A stretch of 64,000 nt of DNA from NCBI GenBank assembly GCA_043228905.1, contig JBHGNT010000050.1:115177-179176 (forward strand), in the 5' to 3' direction. The notes beneath the pieces are model-generated. The model had not been told where the DNA came from. It searched no databases and saw only the letters and a list, made by a program, of their open reading frames with translations. This document shows, piece after piece, positions 1-9,236 of the stretch; within the stretch, counting starts at the first letter, position 1, and the number at the start of each line of letters is the position of its first letter. Position numbers and translations under genes: made by a program. The stretch comes from Azolla caroliniana (taxonomy: Eukaryota; Polypodiophyta).

Positions 1-27
1 ACAAGAGGGTAGGTTTATATAGGGGGA

Positions 28-30
<3 letters not shown>

Positions 31-91
<61 letters not shown>
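31..91. repeat. (AG)30 microsatellite
   Basis: An uninterrupted AG dinucleotide run of 30 units follows a short purine stretch (agggggaagg). It is a simple sequence repeat, polypurine on the + strand, and its length is likely to vary between individuals and between assemblies. Confidence 0.97.
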
Positions 92-94
<3 letters not shown>

Positions 95-204
95 GGAGTT
101 TAATGATGGGAGAGAGGGAAACGGGGAATTGTGATAGGTAATGGATTGGTTAGTGAAAGTGGGTTAGAGGGGGGTTATATGTATGTACATGATAAGTGAT
201 AGGT

Positions 205-225
205 GGGGGTGGGTGTGGGGGTGGG
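205..225 (+). other. G-quadruplex-type motif
   Basis: Four runs of three or more G separated by loops of one to three bases: GGGGG, GGG, GGGGG and GGG. This satisfies the usual G3+N1-7 pattern. It lies 20 bp beyond the RT stop codon, on the strand opposite the gene. Further G-rich TTAG-containing text occurs at 161-177. Whether it folds or matters is inference. Confidence 0.6.
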
Positions 226-244
226 ATATAAAAGGCATATAGTA

Positions 245-1792
245 TTAAGTGGGAGTTTTTATGGATTTATATTTAGTTTTGACGAGAAGAGAATGAATGG
301 ACTTAGACTTAGTCCAACATATGAAGGGTCGCGGTAGTTCGGATAGTTGGGGATGTGTGGCTAAATCTGCGTGGAGGTTTTCTAGCATGTCGTGAATTCC
401 TAATCTAGGGGTATCTTTCGTATACCTAAGTTTGAAGATGACAGGTATAAGGGTACTTTTAGGTTTTCTACTAAATACTAGTGATTTCCTGGCGTTAAAT
501 GGCACCTTTTTATAATTCTCTAATATAAAAGAAAGGGGATACCCTCTCTTAACTAATCTACTAAAAAATAGTTTTTTCATTCGAAGGAAACCTAAGGGGG
601 TACTTTCTCTAATTAGGTATCGTTTTAGTTCATTAATAATAAAATGACGTTTTAAGTGAAGGGGGTGAACTGACGAGAATGAGAGATATTGGTAGGCATT
701 TTGAGGCTTTTGGTAGCAATTAAAGGAGAAATGTGAATTCTTTAGGTTAATCCATAAATCTAAGAACGGTAATCTAAAGGGAGAAGTGGTGATGGTAATT
801 TTGATGCAATTATTAGTGGAGGTGTTATAGAACTGGAGGTAATTTTCTAATTCGGGTTTAGTACCTGTCCATATCCCGAATGCATCATCTATATATCTAG
901 TGAAATAAAAAAGATTAGGGTGTGATGGCTGGGAGTTCTCTAAGTGAGCTAAGAATAGGCATGCATAAACTACAGAAAAATTACTACCCATGGCTGTACC
1001 CTTGACTTGTTGATAGATCATGTCATCAAAGGATAGAAAGTGATATTCTAATGTGAGTGCGCTAAGTGTATAGATAAGGTTAGTTTTAGAAGATGAAAAA
1101 TGTGGGGTAATCATTTTTCGTAAAGCTTGGAGTCCTAACCTAGGGGGTATGCTGGGATATAGAGATTCAACATCAAAGGTGAAGATAAAGCTATTAGGGG
1201 GTGGGTTGAGATGTTCTAAAGTCTGGACAAGGGAATGTGAGTCTTTCAAATATTGCTTTTGAAGGAGAAGGATAGGCATGAGTTGGTGGTGAAGCCATTT
1301 TGATGTTTGTTCAAAAAGGGAGTTATTGTATGAGCAAATAGGTCTAAAACCTATTGGGTTTTTATGGAGTTTTGGGAGGAAATAGATATTGCATACTTTG
1401 TACCCTTTTGAGGGTTTATGTAGTATGTAATTGGCTTCTATGTTGGATAGGGTACCAAGATGGTTATTAACAATGTTTTTCAATCTATAGGATAATTCCT
1501 CAAGTGGATAGTGGGAGACTTTTTTATATGTATTAGTATCAGAAAGGTGTTCTATAGCTTTGTTATAGTACGTGTCCTTATCAAGAACACACACTCCACC
1601 ATTCTTGTCAGCAGGTAGGATTATGATTTTGTTGTTTTTCTTAAGAGATTGTAAGGCTAGTGATAAGTGAGGTGCAATCCTAGTGGGTTTTAATTTGAGT
1701 GTATGAAGTGTGTCCCTAAAGATAGTTTGGTGTTTAGATATAATGTTTTCTAAGGGAGTGTACTTAGTAGGAGGTTGCCAACTAGGGTTAGG
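245..1792 (-). mobile_element. Penelope-like retroelement fragment, 5'-truncated
   Basis: This is the element-derived part of the window, read on the minus strand. The right limit is set by the point where satellite sequence starts (1793). The left limit is the stop codon; the 3' untranslated part probably continues towards position 1, but its end cannot be recognised. No terminal repeat, target-site duplication or second ORF is visible. No GIY-YIG endonuclease follows the RT in the 244 bases available. That fits the endonuclease-lacking PLEs (Athena/Coprina type), but PLEs with an N-terminal GIY-YIG (Naiad/Chlamys type) cannot be excluded because the N-terminus is missing. The body of the RT has no stop or frameshift, so the insertion is probably fairly young. 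Confidence 0.78.
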
Positions 1793-1843
1793 TAGCCTTG
1801 TTAGCTTCGATTCGCATGTTTGAACAAAGAAATCCGATATCAC
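245..1843 (-). CDS. Penelope-like reverse transcriptase, N-terminally truncated and fused to satellite
   Basis: The enzyme would copy element RNA into DNA, probably primed from a chromosomal 3' end. The 532-residue frame shows, in order: ILPADKNGG (75-83), FLPKLHKNP (155-163), GFRPICS (165-171), motif A FDVESLYPSIP with Asp224, KGTAMGS (281-287), catalytic YIDD (317-320, Asp319/Asp320), PFLDLWI (359-365), a thumb-like stretch with SSVHPLHLKRH (390-400), and a C-terminal SLLVKTK (518-524) like the conserved end of PLE RTs just before the endonuclease linker. The stop follows eight residues later, so no C-terminal GIY-YIG is encoded. Residues 1-17 (1793-1843) are antisense satellite, the first codon is GTG, and the first true Met is residue 189. 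The native N-terminus is therefore lost and expression is doubtful. Internal codons are intact. The RT assignment is firm, the PLE assignment likely, and the subfamily open. Confidence 0.85.
   Translation of the reverse strand: MISDFFVQTCESKLTRLPNPSWQPPTKYTPLENIISKHQTIFRDTLHTLKLKPTRIAPHLSLALQSLKKNNKIIILPADKNGGVCVLDKDTYYNKAIEHLSDTNTYKKVSHYPLEELSYRLKNIVNNHLGTLSNIEANYILHKPSKGYKVCNIYFLPKLHKNPIGFRPICSYNNSLFEQTSKWLHHQLMPILLLQKQYLKDSHSLVQTLEHLNPPPNSFIFTFDVESLYPSIPPRLGLQALRKMITPHFSSSKTNLIYTLSALTLEYHFLSFDDMIYQQVKGTAMGSNFSVVYACLFLAHLENSQPSHPNLFYFTRYIDDAFGIWTGTKPELENYLQFYNTSTNNCIKITITTSPFRLPFLDLWINLKNSHFSFNCYQKPQNAYQYLSFSSVHPLHLKRHFIINELKRYLIRESTPLGFLRMKKLFFSRLVKRGYPLSFILENYKKVPFNARKSLVFSRKPKSTLIPVIFKLRYTKDTPRLGIHDMLENLHADLATHPQLSELPRPFICWTKSKSIHSLLVKTKYKSIKTPT
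1783..1792 (+). other. Telomere-repeat-like decamer at the element/satellite junction
   Basis: TAGGGTTAGG matches the TTAGGG repeat in register over 10 bases and sits directly between the RT fragment and the first satellite base. It is on the strand that would be the G-rich telomeric strand if a PLE had extended a chromosome end and been capped at its 5' side. The same bases encode residues 18-20 (PNP) of the RT frame and may be ordinary element sequence. A 10-base match is weak evidence on its own. Confidence 0.35.
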
Positions 1844-2325
1844 ACGAGCCAGGTATTACCATTTTAATTTACTCACTCGCTCTTCTCAACTCCCTCCTCA
1901 AATTTATTAATTTCCTCATGTCTCTCGGCCTCAATTTTAAAATTATAATTTGTCAATTCAATATCATAGCTAGCGTTGTTAACTTCGATTTTGCATGTTT
2001 GAACACAAAAATCCGATGTCACACGAGCTAGGTATGACCATTTTAATTTACTCACTAGCTCTTCTCAACTCCCTCCTCAAATATTGTAATTTCTTCATGT
2101 CGCTCGACCTGAGTTTCAAAATCTCGATTTTTCAATTCAATATCATAGCTAGCGTTGTTAGCTTCCTTTCGCATGTTTGAACAGAGAAATCCGATATCAC
2201 ACGTGCCAGGTTTGACCATTTTAATTTACTGACGCACTCTTCTCCACTACCTCCTTAAATTTGCTAATTTCGTCATGTCTCTCGGCCTATTCAATATCAT
2301 AGCTAGCATTGTTAACTTCGATTCG
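1793..2325 (+). repeat. Divergent edge monomers of the satellite
   Basis: The first monomers are the most diverged in the array. Anchor spacings are 179, 178 and then 154 bp. The short one lacks 24 bp where the gacctgagtttcaaaatctc part should be. Private changes include gaacaaaga, cgattttgcatg, cctttcgcatg and cactcttctccactacctcc. Such decay is usual at array edges, where homogenisation is weak. The third monomer (2172) already carries the gaacagag / cacgtgccaggtttgacc signature of a class found again 14 times further in. Confidence 0.85.
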
Positions 2326-3540
2326 CATGTTTGAACACAGAAATCCGATATCACACGAGCCAGGTATGACCATTTTAATTTACTCACTCGCTCTTCTCAA
2401 CTCCCTCCTCAAACATGCTAATTTCCTCATGTCTTTCGACGTGAGTTTCAAAATCTTGATTTTTTAATTCTATATCAAAGCTAGCGTTGTTAGCTTCGAT
2501 TCGCATGTTTGAACACAGACATCCGATATCACACGAGCTGGGTATGACCATTTTAATTTACTCACTGGCTCTTCTCAACTCCCTCCTCAAATATGCTAAT
2601 TTCCTCATGTCTCTCGACCTGATTTTCAAAATCTCGATTTTTTAATTCTATATCATAGCTAGCCTTGTTAGTTTCGACTCGCATGTTTGAACACAGAAAT
2701 CCGATGTCACACAAGCCAGGTATGACCATTTTAATTTACTCACACGCTCTTCTCAACACCCTCCTCAAATATTGTAATTTCTTCATGTCGCTCGACCTGA
2801 GTTTCAAAATCTCGATTTTTTAATTCTATATCATAGCTAGCGTTGTTAACTTCGATGCGCATGTTTGAATAGAGAAATCCGATATCACACGAGCCAGGTA
2901 TGACCATTTTAATTTACTCACTGGCTCTTCTCAACTCCCTCCTCAAATATGCTAATTTCCACATGTCTCTCGATCTGAGTTTCAAAATCTCGATTTTTTA
3001 ATTCTATATCATAGCTAGCGTTGTTAGATTCGATTCGCATGTTTGAACACAAAAATCCGATATCACACGAGCCAGGTATGACCATTTTAATTTACTCACA
3101 CGCTCTTCTCAACTCCCTCCTCAAATATGCTAATTTCCTCATGTCTCTCGACCTGAGTTTCAAAATCTCGATTTTTTAATTCTATGTCATAACTAGCCTT
3201 GTTAGCTTCGATTCGCATGTTTGAACACAGAAATCCGATATCACACGAGCCAGGTATGACCATTTTAATTTACTCACTCGCTCTTCTCAACTCCCTCCAC
3301 CAACATGCTAATTTCCTCATGTCTTTCGACGTCAGTTTCAAAATCTTGATTTTTTAATTCTATATCATAGCTAGCCTTGTTAGCTTCGATTCGCATGTTT
3401 GAACACAAAAATCCGATATCACAAGAGCCAGGTATGACCATTTTAATTTACTCACTCGCTCTTCTCAACTCCCTCCTCCAGCATGCTAATTTCCTCATGT
3501 CTTTCGACGTCAGTTTCAAAATCTTGATATTTTAATTCTA
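2326..3540 (+). repeat. Mixed monomers before the first large duplication
   Basis: Seven monomers of exact 178-bp spacing and mixed variant type (gaccat with cagaaatcc or caaaaatcc; ctcaaatatg, ctccaacatg or ctccagcatg). No other copy of this exact order was found in the window, so it looks like an older part of the array. It ends where the 5,696-bp duplication begins. Confidence 0.6.
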
Positions 3541-4149
3541 TATCATAGCTAGCGTTGTTAGCTTCGATTCGCATGTTTGAACACAAAAATCCGATATCAC
3601 ACGAGCCAGGTATGAACATTTTAATTTACTCACTAGCTCTTCTCAACTCCCTCCTCAAATATTGTAATTTCTTCATGTCTCTCGACCTGAGTTTCAAAAT
3701 CTCGATTTTTTAATTCTATATCATAGCTAGCCTTGTTAGTTTCGATTCGCATGTTTGAATACAGAAATCCGATATCACACGAGCCAGGTATAACCATTTT
3801 AATTTACTCACTCGCTCTTCTCAACTCCCTCCTCCAACATGCTAATTTCCTCATGTCTTTCGACGTCAGTTTCAAAATCTTGATATTTTAATTCTATATC
3901 ATAGCTAGCCTTGTTAGCTTCGATTCACATGTTTGAGCACAGAAATCCGATATCACACGAGCCAAGTATGACCATTTTAATTTACTCACTGGCTCTTCTC
4001 AACTCCCTCCTCAAATATGTTAATTTCGTCATGTCTCTCGACCTGAGTTTCAAAATCTCGATTTTTTAATTCTATATCATACCTAGCTTTGTTAGCTTCG
4101 ATTCGCATGTTTGAACACAAAAATCAAATATCACACGAGCCAGGTATGA

Positions 4150-5790
4150 CCATTTTAATTTACTCACTCGCTCTTCTCAACTCCCTCCTCCAACATGCTA
4201 ATTTCCTCATGTCTTTCGACGTCAGTTTCAAAATCTTGATTTTTTAATTCTATATCATAGCTAGCCTTGTTAGTTTCGATTCGCATGTTTGAACACAGAA
4301 ATCCGATATCACACGAGCCAGGTATGACCATTTTAATTTACTCACTCGCTCTTCTCAACTCCCTCCTCCAACATGCTAATTTCCTCATGTCTTTCGACGT
4401 CAGTTTCAAAATCTCGATTTTTTAATTCTATATCATAGCTAGCCTTGTTAGCTTCGATTTGCATGTTTGAACACAGAAATCCGATATCACACGAGCCAGG
4501 TATGACCATTTAAATTTACTCACTGGCTCTTCTCAACTCCCTCCTCAAATATGCTAATTTCGGCATGTCTCTCGACCTGAGTTTCAAAATCTTGATTTTT
4601 AAATTCTATATCAAAGCTAGCGTTGTTAGCTTCGATTCGCATGTTTGAACACAAAAATCCGATATTAAACGAGCCAGGTATGACCATTTTAATTTACTCA
4701 CTCGCTCTTCTCAACTCCCTCCTCAAATATGCTAATTTCCGCATGTCTCTCGACCTGAGTTTCAAAATCTCGATCTTCTAATTCTATATCATAGCTAGCG
4801 TTGTTAGCTTCGATTCGCATGTTTGAACACAAAAATCCGATATCACACGAGCCAGGTATGAACATTTTAATTTACTCACTAGCTCTTCTCAACTCCCTCC
4901 TCAAATATTGTAATTTCTTCATGTCTCTCGACCTGAGTTTCAAAATCTCGATTATTTAATTCTATATCATAGCTAGCGTTCTTATCTTCGATTCGCATGT
5001 TTGAACACAAAAATCCGATATCAGACGTGCCAGGTATGAACATTTTAATTTACTCACTGGCTCTTCTCAACTCCTTCTTGAAATACGCTAATTTCCTCAT
5101 GTCTCTCGACCTGAGTTTCAAAATCTCGATTTTTTAATTCTATATCATAGCTAGCGTTGTTAGCTTCGATTTGCATGTTTGAACACAAAAATCCGATATC
5201 ACACGAGCCAGGTATGAACATTTTAATTTACTCACTAGCTCTTCTCAACTCCCTCCTCAAATATTGTAATTTCTTCATGTCTCTCGACCTGAGTTTCAAA
5301 GTCTCGATTATTTAATTCTATATCATAGCTAGCGTTGTTATCTTCGATTCGCATGTTTGAACACAAAAATCCGATATCACACATGCCAGGTATGAACATT
5401 TTAATTTACTCACTAGCTCTTCTCAACTCCCTCCTCAAATATTCTAATTTCCTCATGTCGCTCGACCTGAGTTTCAAAATCTCGATTTTTTAATTCTATA
5501 TCATAGCTAGCGTTGTTAGCTTCGATTCGCATGTTTGAACACAAAAATCCGATATCACACGAGCCAGGTATGAACATTTTAATTTACTCACTAGCTCTTC
5601 TCAACTCCCTCCTCAAATATTGTAATTTCCTCATGTCTTTCGACATCAGTTTCAAAATCTTGATTTTTTAATTCTATATCATAGCTAGCGTTGTTAGCTT
5701 CGATTCGCATGTTTGAACAGAGAAATCCGATATCACACGTGCCAGGTTTGACCAGTTTAATTTACTCACTCGCTCTTCTCAACTCCCTCC
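4150..5790 (+). repeat. 11-monomer-offset repeat, first copy (1,958 bp)
   Basis: About 1.6 kb recurs 1,958 bp (11 x 178) further on, at about 6108-7748. Anchors are ccttcttg at 5073 and 7031, and gaacagag at 5715 and 7673. Small differences separate the copies: caaaaatcc versus cagaaatcc near 6255, gaacaaaaaaat at 7140 where the first copy has gaacacaaaaat, and cacacatgcc versus cacacgtgcc. The pair lies inside the 5,696-bp duplication and is seen again at 10,769 and 12,727, so the 11-mer step is older than the 32-mer one. Confidence 0.82.
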
Positions 5791-6107
5791 TCAAATATGC
5801 TAATTTCCTCATGTCTCTCGACCTGAGTTTCAAAATCTCGATTTTTTAATTCTATGTCATAACTAGCCTTGTTAGCTTCGATTCGCATGTTTGAACACAG
5901 AAATCCGATATCACACGAGCCAGGTATGACCATTTTAATTTACTCACTCGCTCTTCTCAACTCCCTCCTCCAACATGCTAATTTCCTCATGTCTTTCGAC
6001 GTCAGTTTCCAAATCTCGATTTTTTAATTCTATATCATAGCTAGCCTTGTTAGCTTCGATTCGCATGTTTGAACACAGAAATCCGATATCACACGAGCCA
6101 GGTATGA

Positions 6108-7748
6108 CCATTTTAATTTACTCACTCGCTCTTCTCAACTCCCTCCTCCAACATGCTAATTTCCTCATGTCTTTCGACGTCAGTTTCAAAATCTTGATTT
6201 TTTAATTCTATATCATAGCTAGCCTTGTTAGTTTCGATTCGCATGTTTGAACACAAAAATCCGATATCACACGAGCCAGGTATGACCATTTTAATTTACT
6301 CACTCGCTCTTCTCAACTCCCTCCTCCAACATGCTAATTTCCTCATGTCTTTCGACGTCAGTTTCAAAATCTCGATTTTTTAATTCTATATCATAGCTAG
6401 CCTTGTTAGCTTCGATTTGCATGTTTGAACACAGAAATCCGATATCACACGAGCCAGGTATGACCATTTAAATTTACTCACTGGCTCTTCTCAACTCCCT
6501 CCTCAAATATGCTAATTTCGGCATGTCTCTCGACCTGAGTTTCAAAATCTTGATTTTTAAATTCTATATCAAAGCTAGCGTTGTTAGCTTCGATTCGCAT
6601 GTTTGAACACAAAAATCCGATATTAAACGAGCCAGGTATGACCATTTTAATTTACTCACTCGCTCTTCTCAACTCCCTCCTCAAATATGCTAATTTCCGC
6701 ATGTCTCTCGACCTGAGTTTCAAAATCTCGATCTTCTAATTCTATATCATAGCTAGCGTTGTTAGCTTCGATTCGCATGTTTGAACACAAAAATCCGATA
6801 TCACACGAGCCAGGTATGAACATTTTAATTTACTCACTAGCTCTTCTCAACTCCCTCCTCAAATATTGTAATTTCTTCATGTCTCTCGACCTGAGTTTCA
6901 AAATCTCGATTATTTAATTCTATATCATAGCTAGCGTTCTTATCTTCGATTCGCATGTTTGAACACAAAAATCCGATATCAGACGTGCCAGGTATGAACA
7001 TTTTAATTTACTCACTGGCTCTTCTCAACTCCTTCTTGAAATACGCTAATTTCCTCATGTCTCTCGACCTGAGTTTCAAAATCTCGATTTTTTAATTCTA
7101 TATCATAGCTAGCGTTGTTAGCTTCGATTTGCATGTTTGAACAAAAAAATCCGATATCACACGAGCCAGGTATGAACATTTTAATTTACTCACTAGCTCT
7201 TCTCAACTCCCTCCTCAAATATTGTAATTTCTTCATGTCTCTCGACCTGAGTTTCAAAGTCTCGATTATTTAATTCTATATCATAGCTAGCGTTGTTATC
7301 TTCGATTCGCATGTTTGAACACAAAAATCCGATATCACACGTGCCAGGTATGAACATTTTAATTTACTCACTAGCTCTTCTCAACTCCCTCCTCAAATAT
7401 TCTAATTTCCTCATGTCGCTCGACCTGAGTTTCAAAATCTCGATTTTTTAATTCTATATCATAGCTAGCGTTGTTAGCTTCGATTCGCATGTTTGAACAC
7501 AAAAATCCGATATCACACGAGCCAGGTATGAACATTTTAATTTACTCACTAGCTCTTCTCAACTCCCTCCTCAAATATTGTAATTTCCTCATGTCTTTCG
7601 ACATCAGTTTCAAAATCTTGATTTTTTAATTCTATATCATAGCTAGCGTTGTTAGCTTCGATTCGCATGTTTGAACAGAGAAATCCGATATCACACGTGC
7701 CAGGTTTGACCAGTTTAATTTACTCACTCGCTCTTCTCAACTCCCTCC
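6108..7748 (+). repeat. 11-monomer-offset repeat, second copy
   Basis: Second copy of the block at 4150-5790. It ends where the first copy reads ctcaaatatgc and this one ctcaaatattg. Its own duplicate lies 5,696 bp to the right, ending near 13,444. Confidence 0.8.
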
Positions 7749-9236
7749 TCAAATATTGTAATTTCCTCATGTCTCTCGACCTGAGTTTCAAAGTCTTGAT
7801 TTTTTAATTCTATATCATAGCTAGCCTTGTTAGTTTCGATTCGCATGTTGGAACACAGAAATCCGATATCACACGAGCCAGGTATGACCATTTTAATTTA
7901 CTCACTCGCTCTTCTCAACTCCCTCCTCCAACATGCTAATTTCCTCATGTCTTTAGACGTCAGTTTCAAAATCTTGATTTTTTAATTCTATATCATAGCT
8001 AGCCTTGTTAGCTTCGATTTGCATGTTTGAACACAGAAATCCGATATCACACGAGCCAGGTATGACCATTTTAATTTACTCACACGCTCTTCTCAACTCC
8101 CTCCTCAAATATGCTAATTTCGGCATGTCTCTCGACCTGAGTTTCAAAATCTTGATTTTTTAATTCTATATCATAGCTAGCCTTGTTAGTTTCGATTCGC
8201 ATGTTTGAACACAGAAATCCGATATCACACGAGCCAGGTATGACCATTTTAATTTACTCACTCGCTCTTCTCAACTCCCTCCTCCAACATGCTAATTTCC
8301 TCATGTCTTTCGACGTCAGTTTCAAAATCTCGATTTTTTAATTCTATATCATAGCTAGCCTTGTTAGCTTCGATTTGCATGTTTGAACACAGAAATCCGA
8401 TATCACACGAGCCAGGTATGACCATTTAAATTTACTCACTGGCTCTTCTCAACTCCCTCCTCAAATATGCTAATTTCGGCATGTCTCTCGACCTGAGTTT
8501 CAAAATCTTGATTTTTAAATTCTATATCAAAGCTAGCGTTGTTAGCTTCGATTCGCATGTTTGAACACAAAAATACGATATTAAACGAGCCAGGTATGAC
8601 CATTTTAATTTACTCACTCGCTCTTCTCAACTCCCTCCTCAAATATGCTAATTTCCGCATGTCTCTCGACCTGAGTTTCAAAATCTCGATCTTCTAATTC
8701 TATATCATAGCTAGCGTTGTTAGCTTCGATTCGCATGTTTGAACACAAAAATCCGATATCACACGAGCCAGGTATGACCATTTTAATTTACTCACTCGCT
8801 CTTCTCAACTCCCTCCTCCAACATGCTAATTTCCTCATGTCTTTCGACGTCAGTTTCAAAATCTCGATTTTTTAATTCTATATCATAGCTAGCCTTGTTA
8901 GCTTCGATTTGCATGTTTGAACACAGAAATCCGATATCACACGAGCCAGGTATGACCATTTAAATTTACTCACTGGCTCTTCTCAACTCCCTCCTCAAAT
9001 ATGCTAATTTCGGCATGTCTCTCGACCTGAGTTTCAAAATCTTGATTTTTAAATTCTATATCAAAGCTAGCGTTGTTAGCTTCGATTCGCATGTTTGAAC
9101 ACAAAAATCCGATATTAAACGAGCCAGGTATGACCATTTTAATTTACTCACTCGCTCTTCTCAACTCCCTCCTCAAATATGCTAATTTCCGCATGTCTCT
9201 CGACCTGAGTTTCAAAATCTCGATCTTCTAATTCTA

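Larger units (their letters stand above)
1..244. other. G-rich, C-poor non-coding flank beyond the RT stop codon
   Basis: This stretch has only four C residues on the + strand in its first 240 bases, with many G and purine runs. It holds the (AG)n microsatellite and the G-quadruplex-type motif listed separately, and I see no open frame or RNA gene in it. Since the RT gene is on the minus strand, this is downstream of it: on the element's sense strand it would be a CT/C-rich 3' untranslated region or the flanking target DNA. No satellite monomer is recognisable here, so the array is not visible on both sides of the RT fragment. Confidence 0.7.
3541..9236 (+). repeat. 32-monomer block, copy A (5,696-bp duplication)
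   Basis: Private variants recur 5,696 bp (32 x 178) to the right: ttgaatacag at 3755 and 9451, the gaacagag monomer at 5715 and 11,411, ccttcttgaaatacgc at 5073 and 10,769, and cacacatgcc at about 5378 and 11,074. The left limit is clear: the preceding monomers differ (ccagcatg versus ccgcatg). Identity with copy B holds to about 8,775. The remaining 460 bp repeat the monomers just before them at a 534-bp (3 x 178) offset. Confidence 0.88.

Noticed and set aside
227-235. TATA-box-like tataaaagg on the + strand
   Set aside because: It points into the antisense of the RT gene and away from any + strand gene. One short AT-rich match is not enough to call a promoter.
245-1843. RT as a host gene, group II intron or telomerase
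   Set aside because: The LPADKNGG, LPKLHK, DVESLYPSIP and YIDD set with the C-terminal LLVKTK fits Penelope-like elements. There are no intron RNA domains, maturase parts or telomerase-specific domains, and no valid start codon.
1798-2180. Short open frames on both strands in the first monomers (1798-2031, 1873-2055, 1995-2180)
   Set aside because: They consist wholly of satellite sequence, several use non-ATG starts, and the same stretch in neighbouring monomers is closed by stops. Length changes at the array edge explain them.
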